From: Pararhodospirillum photometricum DSM 122
Lineage (GTDB): Bacteria > Pseudomonadota > Alphaproteobacteria > Rhodospirillales > Rhodospirillaceae
Reading direction: 5' to 3'
Length of the DNA: 32,614 nucleotides
Assembly (NCBI RefSeq): GCF_000284415.1
Contig: NC_017059.1
Span: 1,235,011-1,267,624 of the forward strand
Positions 8,218-16,463 of the stretch are shown here, in pieces. Both the position numbers and the translations under genes were made by a program. Position 1 is the stretch's first letter; each line of letters opens with the position of its first letter. The notes below the pieces were generated by a model that was given only the letters and a program-made list of their open reading frames with translations, was not told the DNA's origin and made no database searches.

Positions 8218-8527
8218 AGGTTTTCCCCGGCGCCGGGCCTCTTGCCCGGCCCCTGAAACGCGACGATTGAGAGCCCCGTGCCGGTCCCGGCGCGGGGCTT
8301 TGCTGTATCGAGGCCGGCTCTTTGCGCCGTCACGGCAGGGGGGCGCGAAATAAAATTACATAAACCCCGATTCAAGGGCTCGTTCCTTTCATCGCAGGCT
8401 TTGCAAACGACATCTCTTGCCCCACACTGCGCCTTCCCCGACTTCCCTAGGGGAAGGGGGGGCGCGCGGGGATCGACCGCAAAGGGGATCCCAATAACCG
8501 GAACGGACCAGGGGACAGCAAGAGACC
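8218..8527. other. Long leader region upstream of prpE
   Basis: 310 bp with no gene recognised. It starts with a 7-bp GC hairpin (8232-8250) and the terminator at 8272-8300. It then holds an AT-rich patch (aaataaaattacataaa, 8348-8364), unusual in this genome and a candidate promoter area. Close to prpE are two mutually exclusive hairpins: 8432-8439 with 8450-8457, or 8442-8447 with 8451-8456. These could form a leader structure. Confidence 0.4.
8272..8300 (+). terminator. Strong hairpin terminator after the 55-aa DUF465 gene
   Basis: Nearly perfect stem: 8272-8284 pairs with 8287-8299 with one T-G wobble. It is followed by TTTGCTGT. The innermost pairs probably open to give a four-base loop. 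It isolates prpE from the upstream gene. Confidence 0.7.
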
Positions 8528-10438
8528 ATGGGCAACGCATACGAAGAGGCCTACGCACTCTCGATCAACGACAAGGCCGCCTTCTGGGGCAAGGCCGCCG
8601 AGGACATTGTCTGGACGCGCCGCTGGGAGACGGTGCTCGACGACTCGCGCGCGCCCTTTTATCGCTGGTTTGCTGGCGGTGAGTTGAACACCTGCTACAA
8701 TGCCGTTGACCGCCACGTGGAAGCGGGCCGGGGCGAGCAGGCCGCCATCATCTATGACAGCCCCCTGACCGATACCAAGCGCACCGTCACCTATGCCCAG
8801 CTCCAAGACCAAGTGGCACGCTTTGCCGGCGTGCTGGCCGCCCAAGGGGTGACCAAGGGCGATCGGGTCATCATTTACATGCCGATGATCCCGGAAAGCT
8901 TGGTGGCGATGCTGGCGTGCGCGCGCCTGGGCGCGGTTCACTCGGTGGTTTTTGGCGGCTTTGCCCCCCACGAGCTGGCGACCCGCCTCAACGACGCGAC
9001 CCCCAAGGTGGTGGTGGCGGCGTCGTGCGGGATCGAGCCCAACCGCGTGATCGCCTACAAGCCGCTCCTTGAGGATGCCATCAGCCAGGCGGCCCACAAG
9101 CCGGAAACCGTGATCATCTTCCAGCGCCCTCAGGCCTTGGCCATCTTGGACAAGCCGGGCGACCTGGATTGGGAAGCGGAAGTACAAAAGGTCGAGCCGC
9201 ACCCCTGCGTGCCGGTGGCGGCGACCGATCCCTTATATATTCTCTACACCTCGGGAACCACGGGCAATCCCAAGGGCGTCGTGCGCGACAACGGCGGCCA
9301 TGCCGTGGCTCTCAAGTGGACAATGAGCGCGATTTACGACATCAAACCGGGCGAGGTCTTCTGGGCCGCCTCGGACGTGGGCTGGGTGGTCGGTCACTCC
9401 TACATTTGTTACGCCCCCCTGCTGCACGGCGCCACCACGGTGGTCTTCGAGGGCAAACCGGTGGGCACCCCGGACCCCGGCACGTTCTGGCGGGTGATCG
9501 CCGAGCACAACGTGGTGACCTTGTTCACCGCGCCGACCGCCTTTCGCGCCATCAAGCGCGAGGACCCGGACGCGACCTACCTGAAGAAGTACGATCTCTC
9601 CCACTTCCGCACCTTGTTCCTGGCGGGTGAGCGCTGCGATCCGGCCACCATTGAGTGGGCCGAAAAGGTTCTGGAAGTGCCGGTGATCGACCATTGGTGG
9701 CAAACCGAGACCGGCTGGTCCATTGCCGCCAATTGCAAGGGCTTGCACCTGTTCCCGGTCAAGCACGGCAGCCCGACCCGGGCCGCGCCGGGCTGGGACA
9801 TCCGCGTCCTGGACGAAAACGGCCTGGAACTGGAACCCGGCAAAATCGGCGCCCTGGCCTGCAAGCTGCCCCTACCTCCGGGCACCTTGCCCACCTTGTG
9901 GAACGCCGACGACCGCTTCCGCCAATCCTATCTGGCCGAATTCCCGGGCTATTACAAAACGGGCGATGCCGGGTTTATTGATGATGACGGTTATGTCTAC
10001 GTCATGACCCGCACCGACGACATCATCAACGTCGCTGGCCACCGCCTGTCCACGGGCGCCATGGAGGAAGTGCTGGCGGCCCACCCCGATGTTGCCGAAT
10101 GCGCCGTGATTGGCGTTGCCGACGACCTCAAGGGTCAGGTGCCGCTTGGCTTCGTCTGCCTTAAGGCCGGTGTGACGACGGCGCCCGACAAGATCGCCGC
10201 CGACTGTGCCCGCATGGTGCGCGAGCAAATTGGCCCGGTGGCGGCTTACAAGCAGACCGTGGTGGTGCATCGCCTGCCCAAGACCCGCTCGGGCAAGATC
10301 CTGCGCGGCACCATGCAAAAGATCGCCGACAACCAGGACTTCAAGATGCCAGCGACCATTGACGACCCCGGCATCCTGCCCGAAATCCGCGAAGCCCTGG
10401 AAGACATTGGCCTCGCCGGTCACCGCGTCTCGGCCTGA
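8528..10438 (+). CDS. prpE: Propionyl-CoA synthetase PrpE
   Basis: 636-residue acyl-adenylate-forming enzyme: propionate + ATP + CoA to propionyl-CoA via propionyl-AMP. Seen: the N-terminal acetyl-CoA synthetase-like domain, the P-loop YTSGTTGNPKGVVRDNGGHA (about residues 239-258), ASDVGWVVGHSYI, the motif DHWWQTETGW, YYKTGDAG and the C-terminal PKTRSGKILRG, whose Lys is the catalytic residue and the usual acetylation site. The RDNGGHAVA and SDVGWVVGHSY stretches favour PrpE over Acs. No other prp (methylcitrate or methylmalonyl) gene is adjacent, so the downstream route is not visible. The ribosome site before ATG 8528 is weak. Ends in a palindromic terminator at 10445-10484. Confidence 0.92.
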   Translation: MGNAYEEAYALSINDKAAFWGKAAEDIVWTRRWETVLDDSRAPFYRWFAGGELNTCYNAVDRHVEAGRGEQAAIIYDSPLTDTKRTVTYAQLQDQVARFAGVLAAQGVTKGDRVIIYMPMIPESLVAMLACARLGAVHSVVFGGFAPHELATRLNDATPKVVVAASCGIEPNRVIAYKPLLEDAISQAAHKPETVIIFQRPQALAILDKPGDLDWEAEVQKVEPHPCVPVAATDPLYILYTSGTTGNPKGVVRDNGGHAVALKWTMSAIYDIKPGEVFWAASDVGWVVGHSYICYAPLLHGATTVVFEGKPVGTPDPGTFWRVIAEHNVVTLFTAPTAFRAIKREDPDATYLKKYDLSHFRTLFLAGERCDPATIEWAEKVLEVPVIDHWWQTETGWSIAANCKGLHLFPVKHGSPTRAAPGWDIRVLDENGLELEPGKIGALACKLPLPPGTLPTLWNADDRFRQSYLAEFPGYYKTGDAGFIDDDGYVYVMTRTDDIINVAGHRLSTGAMEEVLAAHPDVAECAVIGVADDLKGQVPLGFVCLKAGVTTAPDKIAADCARMVREQIGPVAAYKQTVVVHRLPKTRSGKILRGTMQKIADNQDFKMPATIDDPGILPEIREALEDIGLAGHRVSA

Positions 10439-10444
10439 CGACCC

Positions 10445-10484
10445 GAGGGGTCTGGGGAGGCATGCCTCCCCAGACTTTCCTTTT
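10445..10484 (+). terminator. Palindromic terminator, repeat copy 2
   Basis: Perfect 26-bp palindrome (10450-10475) centred on GCATGC, preceded by GAGGG and followed by TTTCCTTTT. It lies between the convergent prpE and uracil-DNA glycosylase genes. Confidence 0.8.
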
Positions 10485-10488
10485 GAGT

Positions 10489-11106
10489 TTAAAGCACCCG
10501 CAGAAGCCCCTGAACCGCCTCACGAAACGAGTCCGGCGTTAGGCGTCCAGTGTTTTGGTTGTAGCGCGAGCAATGGTAGCTGTCGCCCAGGCGCACGCCG
10601 TCGGGCAGGGCATGAACCACGCCATGACCAAAGGGAAACGCCTTGAGCGGCAAACCACGCGCGCGCAACACCGCCTCGTGGGCTACCCGTCCCAGGGCCA
10701 ATATTCCCGCCAGGGCCGGCATTGAGGCCATCTCGGCGGCGAGAAACGACCGACATGCGGCCTGCTCCGCCGGGGTTGGCTTATTCTCCGGCGGCACGCA
10801 GCGCACGGCATTGGTGATGCGCACGTCCAGCGGCACGAGACCATCGTCGGGTCGTTCGCCGTAAACGCCGACCATCAAGCCGCTGCCGATCAGGGTTTCA
10901 TAGAGAAGCAGGCCGGCGAAATCCCCGGTGAAGGGGCGCCCGGTGCGGTTGGCGCCGCGTGCCCCAGGGGCGAGCCCCACCACTAGAAGACGCGCGGCCG
11001 TTGGCCCGAACGCGGGAACAGGGTTGTTATGCCCACCGGGGTCCTGGCGCCTCAAGTCCTGGCGGTAGGCGACCAGACGCGGGCAGAGAGAGCAGTCGGG
11101 AATCAC
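10489..11106 (-). CDS. Uracil-DNA glycosylase family 5 (UDGb type)
   Basis: 205-residue Fe-S DNA repair enzyme that removes uracil, and in this family often other deaminated bases, from DNA. Seen: cluster cysteines C5 and C8 (PDCSLCPRL), C103 and C118; motif 1 GLAPGARGANRTGRPFTGD (residues 44-62); motif 2 DSYHCSRYNQNTGRLT (about 175-190), characteristic of family 5 rather than family 4. The start is a GTG at 11106 that overlaps the TGA of the NYN gene upstream (GTGA), which implies translational coupling. The two genes form a minus-strand pair; whether the NYN protein acts in the same repair process is unknown. Confidence 0.88.
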   Translation of the reverse strand: MIPDCSLCPRLVAYRQDLRRQDPGGHNNPVPAFGPTAARLLVVGLAPGARGANRTGRPFTGDFAGLLLYETLIGSGLMVGVYGERPDDGLVPLDVRITNAVRCVPPENKPTPAEQAACRSFLAAEMASMPALAGILALGRVAHEAVLRARGLPLKAFPFGHGVVHALPDGVRLGDSYHCSRYNQNTGRLTPDSFREAVQGLLRVL

Positions 11107-11735
11107 AGGAGATCCGCGAGATCATCCCCCTCATCCGGGTGGGCTGGGGCGGGAGGAGGCGGGGTGCGGGCCTCGCGGGCCTCGCCACGCGTATCGTCGC
11201 GATGCAGTGGGGCGCGAGAAATAGAGGGCTCCAGGTCGAGCAGTTCGACAAAGCTGTCGGCTTGGCGACGCAACTCATCGGCAACCATGGGAGGCTGGGA
11301 GCGCACGGTGCTGACAACCGTTACACGCAGTCCCTTGCGCTGGACGGCCTCGACCAGACGGCGAAAATCCCCATCCCCCGAGAACAAGACAATGTGATCA
11401 AGACACGGAAGCATTTCCATGACATCGATCGCGAGTTCGATGTCCATGTTTCCCTTGATCTTTCGCCGCCCGGTGGCGTCGGTGAACTCTTTGGTCGGCT
11501 TGGTGACCATGGTGTACCCGTTGTAATCGAGCCAATCGACCAACGGCCGAATGGGCGAGTACTCCTGATCTTCGACCAGGGCGGTGTAGTAGAAGGCGCG
11601 GATCAGACGGCCCTTGGCGGCGAACAATTCCAACAGGCGCTTATAGTCGATATCGAACCCCAGCGAGCGGGCCGCCGCGTAGAGGTTGGAGCCGTCGATG
11701 AACAAGCCGATGCGTTCCTGTGGATAAAAGATCAT
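11103..11735 (-). CDS. NYN-domain (LabA/DUF88-like) protein, putative ribonuclease
   Basis: 210 residues. Residues ~1-170 form a PIN-like NYN domain: GLFIDGSNLYAAA near the N-terminus, KGNMDIELAIDVM in the middle and VLFSGDGDFRRLVE, giving the acidic residues expected to bind metal in this nuclease-like fold. The C-terminal ~40 residues are low-complexity Pro/Ala/Asp and probably disordered. Cytosolic, no signal peptide. NYN proteins are usually RNA-processing nucleases, but no substrate can be named. Transcribed divergently from folK across 143 bp and overlapping the downstream glycosylase start by 4 nt. Confidence 0.85.
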   Translation of the reverse strand: MIFYPQERIGLFIDGSNLYAAARSLGFDIDYKRLLELFAAKGRLIRAFYYTALVEDQEYSPIRPLVDWLDYNGYTMVTKPTKEFTDATGRRKIKGNMDIELAIDVMEMLPCLDHIVLFSGDGDFRRLVEAVQRKGLRVTVVSTVRSQPPMVADELRRQADSFVELLDLEPSISRAPLHRDDTRGEAREARTPPPPAPAHPDEGDDLADLL

Positions 11736-11878
11736 GAGAGCCTCACATAAAACGATTTTGCACTATGGCATTTGGGGATAGGAAAGAAAGCCGTTGCGAA
11801 ATGCGAGCGTCTGTTCCCTACTATCTCAGTGGTAATCTTAGTTTCCCGGGTTCGCAAGCACGCGATTGGACGAAGCCA

Positions 11879-12361
11879 ATGATTCTCATTGCTCTGGGGA
11901 GCAATCTTCCCAGCCCGGCAGGACCACCGCGCGAGACCCTGGTCCAAGCGTTGGCCGCTTTGGATGAAGCCGGGGTGAGGGTTGAGATCTGCTCGGAGTT
12001 TTACCTGACCGCTCCTGTACCGCCCTCAGGACAGCCCGATTATGTCAACGCCGTGGCCCGAGTGGCCACCGATCGACCACCGGAGGCCTTGTTGACCCTC
12101 CTTCATGCGATTGAGGCCCGCTTCGATCGCGAGCGCACGGCCCTCAACGCCGCCCGGACCTTGGACCTCGACCTTCTCGATTACCATGGACGGTGCCAGG
12201 AGGGACCGCCGTGCCTGCCCCACCCCCGGCTTGCCGAGCGCGCGTTTGTGCTGGTTCCCCTGGCCGACATTGCCCCCACGTGGATCCACCCCCACTTGCA
12301 GCGCGACGTACACCAGCTTCTTGCCGCGCTGCCCCCGGGCCAAGACATCCGCCCGGCCTGA
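11879..12361 (+). CDS. folK: HPPK, dihydropterin pyrophosphokinase FolK
   Basis: 160-residue folate enzyme that transfers pyrophosphate from ATP to 6-hydroxymethyl-7,8-dihydropterin. Seen: ALGSNL at the N-terminus, SEFYLTAPV, PDYVNAVARV, the Mg-binding signature RTLDLDLLDY and PHPRLAERAFVLVPL. ATG 11879 places the start directly at the family N-terminus (MILIALGSN); an in-frame ATG at 11765 would add 38 residues with no similarity. The ribosome site is weak. No folP or folB is adjacent; instead it heads the alphaproteobacterial order folK-rpoZ-rsh. Confidence 0.93.
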   Translation: MILIALGSNLPSPAGPPRETLVQALAALDEAGVRVEICSEFYLTAPVPPSGQPDYVNAVARVATDRPPEALLTLLHAIEARFDRERTALNAARTLDLDLLDYHGRCQEGPPCLPHPRLAERAFVLVPLADIAPTWIHPHLQRDVHQLLAALPPGQDIRPA

Positions 12362-12407
12362 CCGACCGATGCCCACCCAACGCCCGAAGAAAAAAGACCT
12401 CTTGATC

Positions 12408-12436
12408 TTGCCAAGGCGGATCCTTCTCTCTATGAG
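12408..12436 (+). promoter_or_regulatory. Predicted promoter of rpoZ-rsh
   Basis: TTGCCA (12408-12413, five of six to TTGACA), a 17-bp spacer, then TATGAG (12431-12436, four of six). Transcription would begin ~50 bp before the rpoZ ATG. Confidence 0.55.
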
Positions 12437-12493
12437 TATCGGTTCCGCGCTGGCCGCCTGGCCAGCGCCCGCATCGTTTTGTCGGAGGGGTTG

Positions 12494-12916
12494 ATGGCCC
12501 GCGTCACCGTCGAGGATTGCATTCTCCAAATCCCCAACCGCTTCGAGTTGGTGCTGATCGCCGCCCAGCGCGGACGCCAGATTTCAGCCGGCGCGCCGCT
12601 GACCCTGGATCGGGACAACGATAAGAACCCTGTCGTGGCCCTGCGCGAGATCGCCGACGAAACCGTCGATATCGTCTCGCTCAAGGAAATGGCGATCCAA
12701 GGCCTGCAAAAGCACGTCGAGATCGACGAGCCGGAGGACGACGAGTTCGATGCCATGGGCATGGAACGCGAGTTCACCCGCGAGAACACCGGCGCCGATT
12801 TCGAGGAAGAGCTGATCGCCGATGGCCTCAGCATCCAAGACGCCGAAGGCGACGACCTGGATGCCGCCCTGGAGCCCTTGGGGCTTGATGATGCCGGCGA
12901 CGCCGACGAGGAGTAA
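12494..12916 (+). CDS. rpoZ: RNA polymerase omega subunit with long acidic tail
   Basis: 140 residues. The first ~70 are the omega fold that supports beta-prime assembly: [31 protein letters not shown] and [12 protein letters not shown]. The rest is a strongly acidic tail rich in Asp/Glu, ending [12 protein letters not shown]. coli omega has about 91 residues, so this is a marked C-terminal extension. The ATG at 12494 has GGAGGGG immediately upstream; an in-frame TTG at 12479 is less likely. rsh follows 30 bp downstream, the same neighbour relation as in many proteobacteria, where omega is linked to the ppGpp response. Confidence 0.95.
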   Translation: MARVTVEDCILQIPNRFELVLIAAQRGRQISAGAPLTLDRDNDKNPVVALREIADETVDIVSLKEMAIQGLQKHVEIDEPEDDEFDAMGMEREFTRENTGADFEEELIADGLSIQDAEGDDLDAALEPLGLDDAGDADEE

Positions 12917-12946
12917 GTCACACGCCCAGCAAAGGAGGGGCCGGTC

Positions 12947-15085
12947 ATGATGCGCCAGTTTGAACTGGTGGAGCGTGTCAGGGCCTACGACCCCAACGTG
13001 GATGAGGACGCCCTCAATCGCGCCTACGTCTACGCCATGAAAATGCATGGCTCGCAGACGCGAGCCTCCGGGGATCCCTACTTTGCCCACCCGCTGGATG
13101 TTGCGGGCATCCTCACCCAGTACAAGCTGGACTCTTCTTCCATCATCACTGCCCTCCTCCACGACACCGTGGAGGACACGGCGGCGACCTTGGAGGACAT
13201 CCGCACCTTGTTCGGCCCCGAGGTCGCGCGGCTGGTCGATGGGGTGACCAAGCTCAGTCGGCTGCAAATATCCTCGGACCACGCCAAACAGGCCGAGAAT
13301 TTCCGCAAGCTCCTGCTGGCCATGAGCCAGGACATCCGCGTGCTGCTGGTCAAACTGGCCGACCGGCTGCACAACATGCGAACCTTGCATTTTATCAAGA
13401 ACCCCGAAAAGCGCAGCCGCATCGCCGCCGAGACCATCGAGATCTACGCGCCCCTGGCCGAGCGGATCGGCATGGCGGCGATCAAGACCGAGCTGGAAGA
13501 TCTCGCGTTTCGCGAGCTGCATCCCGACGCCAAGGCGGCCATCGAGACGCGCCTTGCCTTCCTGCGCAAGCAGGGCGAGGCGGTGGTCCCCAAGGTCATC
13601 GCCCAACTCCAGGCCACGTTGCACGAGCACGGCCTGGAGGCTGATGTCACGGGACGCGAAAAGACGCCCTACTCCATCTGGCAGAAGATGGGGCGCAAGA
13701 ATATTAATATGGAGCAGCTCACGGATATCCTGGCCTTTCGCATTCAGGTCCAGGACCTGGAAAGCTGTTACAAGGCGCTTGGGATTATTCACGCGAGCTA
13801 TCCGATGATCCCGGATCGCTTCAAGGACTACATTTCGACCCCTAAGCGCAACGGCTACCAGTCGATCCACACCGCAGTGATCGGGCCGGAAAAACTGCGC
13901 ATTGAGGTGCAAATCCGCACCAAGAACATGCACGAGGTGGCCGAGTTGGGTGTGGCCGCCCACTGGTCCTACAAGCAGGGCAGCCCGGCCATGGACGGGC
14001 GGCAATATCGCTGGATTCGCGAACTGCTGGAAATCCTCGACCACACGGCCAGCCCCGAGGAGTTTCTGGAGCACACCAAGCTGGAGATGTTCTCCGACCA
14101 GGTGTTTTGCTTCACCCCCAAGGGCGAACTGATTTCCCTGCCCAGCGGGGCCACACCGGTTGATTTTGCCTATGCGGTGCACACGGAGGTGGGGGACCGC
14201 TGCGTTTCGGCCAAGGTCAATGGTCGGCTGGTGCCCTTGCGTCAAGTGTTGCGAAACGGCGATCAGGTGGAGATCGCGACCAGCAAGGCCCAGACTCCCA
14301 GCCCCGAATGGGAGCGCTTTGCCGTCACCGGCAAGGCCCGGGCGCGGATTCGCAAGTTCGTGCGGTTGCGTCGGCGCGACGAGTACTTGGCGCTTGGACG
14401 CCAGCTGCTGGAACGGGCCTTCCGCACCGAGGGATATGTGTTGTCGGACAAGGCCCTGGACGGGGTTTTGAAGATTTTCCGTCACACGGCCGTCGAAGAT
14501 CTCATTGCCGCCGTGGGCGAGGGCGTGCTCCCGGCGCGCGAGGTGCTCCAGGCCGTCTACCCCGGGCTTAAAGTTCTGCCCCGCTTGGCGACCATGGTCA
14601 CCAACGCCCGCACGCGCAAAAAAAGCGACACGGCGGAGCGCCTGACCATCAAGGGCATGATCCCGGGAATGGCTATGCACTTCGCCAAATGCTGTCACCC
14701 CTTGCCGGGCGACCGGATTGTTGGCATCGTCACCACGGGCAAGGGGATCACCATCCACACCATTGACTGCGAGCAGTTGGAGCAGTTCAACGACGAGCCC
14801 GAGCGTTGGCTTGATTTGGCGTGGGATGACGAGATCAACGGGCAGGTGCACGTGGGGCGGGTCAATGTGGTCATGACCAACGAACCGGGCAGCGTCGCGG
14901 CTATGACCACGGTCATTGCCAAAAACAAAGGGAATGTGACCAATCTCAAGACCACCAGCCGCCAGCGGGACTTCTGCGACATAATCGTTGATGTGGAAGT
15001 CCAGGACTTGCGCCACCTTACCAACATTATCGCGGCGTTGCGGGCCACTCCAGCCATCAACTACGTTGAACGCGCGAGGCACTGA
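12947..15085 (+). CDS. rsh: Bifunctional (p)ppGpp synthetase/hydrolase (RelA/SpoT homologue)
   Basis: 712-residue stringent-response enzyme. Seen in order: HD hydrolase domain with H48, HDTVED (72-77) and LADRLHNMRTL; synthetase domain with RFKDYISTPKRNGYQSIHT (from about 290); TGS domain (about 380-445, FTPKGELISLPSGATPVDFA); a conserved Cys/His segment, HFAKCCHPLPGD; and a C-terminal ACT domain (about 640-712). The intact HD motif plus RFKD, rather than the EFDD of hydrolase-dead RelA, indicates both activities. GGAGG lies 8 bp before an ATGATG start. The stop is one base from the DUF2062 start. Confidence 0.95.
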   Translation: MMRQFELVERVRAYDPNVDEDALNRAYVYAMKMHGSQTRASGDPYFAHPLDVAGILTQYKLDSSSIITALLHDTVEDTAATLEDIRTLFGPEVARLVDGVTKLSRLQISSDHAKQAENFRKLLLAMSQDIRVLLVKLADRLHNMRTLHFIKNPEKRSRIAAETIEIYAPLAERIGMAAIKTELEDLAFRELHPDAKAAIETRLAFLRKQGEAVVPKVIAQLQATLHEHGLEADVTGREKTPYSIWQKMGRKNINMEQLTDILAFRIQVQDLESCYKALGIIHASYPMIPDRFKDYISTPKRNGYQSIHTAVIGPEKLRIEVQIRTKNMHEVAELGVAAHWSYKQGSPAMDGRQYRWIRELLEILDHTASPEEFLEHTKLEMFSDQVFCFTPKGELISLPSGATPVDFAYAVHTEVGDRCVSAKVNGRLVPLRQVLRNGDQVEIATSKAQTPSPEWERFAVTGKARARIRKFVRLRRRDEYLALGRQLLERAFRTEGYVLSDKALDGVLKIFRHTAVEDLIAAVGEGVLPAREVLQAVYPGLKVLPRLATMVTNARTRKKSDTAERLTIKGMIPGMAMHFAKCCHPLPGDRIVGIVTTGKGITIHTIDCEQLEQFNDEPERWLDLAWDDEINGQVHVGRVNVVMTNEPGSVAAMTTVIAKNKGNVTNLKTTSRQRDFCDIIVDVEVQDLRHLTNIIAALRATPAINYVERARH

Positions 15086-15086
15086 G

Positions 15087-15668
15087 ATGTTCAGGCGGCG
15101 GGTCAGACCATCCCTCTGGGCTCGGCTCCGGGAGTGGGTGGCTCCGCGCATGGGCTGGCGCCGGCAGGTCCGGTATCTGGGGCGGCGCATGGCCCGGCTC
15201 CCGGGAAGCCCGGGGTCGATTGCCCTGGGGTTTGCCTGCGGGACCGCCGTGGCCTTTACCCCCCTGATGGGCTTTCATATCGTTTTGGGGGTGGTGCTGG
15301 CCTTCCTGGTGCGGGGCAATGTGCTGGCCGCCGCCTTGGGCACCTTGGTGGGCAATCCCTGGACCTTTCCGGTCATTTGTGTGGGGACGTACGCCCTGGG
15401 GGCCCCCTTGCTGGGCGGCCTCAGCGCGCCGGTCCCGCCTGATCTGGCGACCGAGTTGTCGGGCGTGGGGCCGGCCCTCCTGGCCCTTGATGGCCAGAAG
15501 TTGATCGACCAACTTTGGCCGGTCCTTTTGCCCATGCTGGTGGGAGCCGTTCCCCTGGGATTGGGGGGGGGGCTACTGGCCTATGTCCTGGTACGCCAAG
15601 CGATCACCCGGGCGCGACGCCTGCCTTCGGCTGGCCCCTCTTCCGCCCCGGCCGTGCCACGGTCCTGA
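15087..15668 (+). CDS. DUF2062 membrane protein
   Basis: 193 residues with a basic N-terminus (MFRRRVRPSLW) and several hydrophobic segments (about 45-60, 62-80, 88-112 and 145-165). The DUF2062 core is visible as GSIALGFACGTAVAFTPLMG and LGTLVGNPWTFP. Function is unknown; the family is inner-membrane. The ATG at 15087 begins one base after the rsh stop, with GAGGC before it, so it is translationally coupled. In many alphaproteobacteria this gene is followed by pdxJ, as here, though here pdxJ is cut short. Confidence 0.88.
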   Translation: MFRRRVRPSLWARLREWVAPRMGWRRQVRYLGRRMARLPGSPGSIALGFACGTAVAFTPLMGFHIVLGVVLAFLVRGNVLAAALGTLVGNPWTFPVICVGTYALGAPLLGGLSAPVPPDLATELSGVGPALLALDGQKLIDQLWPVLLPMLVGAVPLGLGGGLLAYVLVRQAITRARRLPSAGPSSAPAVPRS

Positions 15669-15744
15669 CCCTTCCTGAGTGTCTCTGTCAACGGCCGCCG
15701 TTGGAGGTGGGCCGGGTTTTATTACCTGAGCAACGAGGTTTTCC

Positions 15745-15840
15745 ATGACCCGCACGCTTCGGCTTGGTGTCAACATTGATCATGTGGCGACTCTGCGCAA
15801 TGCCCGGGGGGGCTGTCTTCCCGACCCGGTGGCGGCGCCG
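15745..15840 (+). pseudogene. pdxJ: pdxJ 5' remnant (pyridoxine 5'-phosphate synthase)
   Basis: The first ~31 codons read as Pdx[21 protein letters not shown], then PDPVAA. PdxJ normally has about 240 residues and makes pyridoxine 5'-phosphate from 1-deoxyxylulose 5-phosphate and 3-amino-2-oxopropyl phosphate. After about 15837 the frame loses all resemblance to the family, becomes Arg/Gly/Pro-rich and stops at 16086. The missing part carries most of the barrel and active site, so this copy cannot work. GAGG before the ATG and the position after DUF2062 match the ancestral order. The DNA beyond the break is cobN on the other strand. Confidence 0.85.
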
Positions 15841-16327
15841 GGTGGCCGATCAGGCTGGCGGCGTAGCGCAGGAACTGTCCGGCGTTGTCCACGCCGCCCT
15901 CGACCCAGTAGCGCCACAGCCGGTGCAAGGCGGCGGGCGGCAAGGTGGAGTGCACGGCGAGGTCGAGGTCGGGATGGGCGTCGCCCGGCAACAAGGCGAC
16001 CTGGGGGCCGCCATCGCGGGCCAGGGCGTGCAGGCGCTCGACGCCGTGCAGCCAATAGCCCTTGCCGCCCAGCAGGCGCACAATGACCAGCCGGGCGCCG
16101 GCGGCGACCCGATCGATCCACAGATCAACGCTCATGGGGTGGCCGAGGAGGCCCAGGTTGGCGGCACGCACACTAGGCGCGCCGGGCCAAGCGGCGCGGG
16201 CGGTGGACAGGCAGGCGAGTTCGGTGTCGGCGGCGGACAGGAAGACGATCTCGGCCGGATCTTGGGCCAGATCGACGGCCTCGCTGCCATCGGTGATCAC
16301 GCCGGGTTGGGCGGCCAGAAGGTGCAT
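15770..16327 (-). pseudogene. cobN: cobN 5' remnant (cobaltochelatase large subunit)
   Basis: Starting at ATG 16327 the minus strand reads [64 protein letters not shown] and [20 protein letters not shown], the N-terminal part of CobN, which inserts cobalt into hydrogenobyrinate a,c-diamide in aerobic B12 synthesis. CobN normally has ~1,200 residues or more; similarity ends near residue 165 (about 15830), where the pdxJ 5' end is read on the opposite strand, and the frame stops at 15770. AGGGG lies just before the start. The rest of cobN is not in this window, so this copy is non-functional as read. Confidence 0.82.
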
Positions 16328-16370
16328 GCGCCCCTGACGAACTGTTGAACCGGTTGCTGCCCTAAGTTTC

Positions 16371-16416
16371 GAGGGGTCTGGGGAGGCCGCGCCTCCCCAG
16401 CCTTCTTTCTTTTTTT
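16371..16416 (+). terminator. Palindromic terminator, repeat copy 3
   Basis: Plus-orientation copy: GAGGGG, then a stem (16378-16389 with 16391-16400) and a T-rich tail 16403-16416. It forms a long inverted pair with copy 4 immediately following. Confidence 0.75.
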
Positions 16417-16451
16417 AAGGCTGGGGAGGCGCGGCCTCCCCACGACCCCTC
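16417..16451 (-). terminator. Palindromic terminator, repeat copy 4 (after lepA)
   Basis: Same element in minus orientation, 12 bp after the lepA stop on that strand; on the minus strand its stem is followed by a run of A before the next copy. Copies 3 and 4 together are a ~34-bp imperfect inverted repeat around a T-rich spacer. Confidence 0.65.
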
Positions 16452-16463
16452 CGAAAATAGAGG

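Noticed and set aside
12584..15190. An 868-codon open frame on the minus strand opposite rpoZ and rsh
   Set aside because: It lies antisense to well-conserved RpoZ and Rsh and has no recognisable domain. In high-GC DNA, the antisense of a strongly GC3-biased gene stays open by chance. The same applies to the long frames opposite lepA (16692-18368) and purEK (2433-4169).
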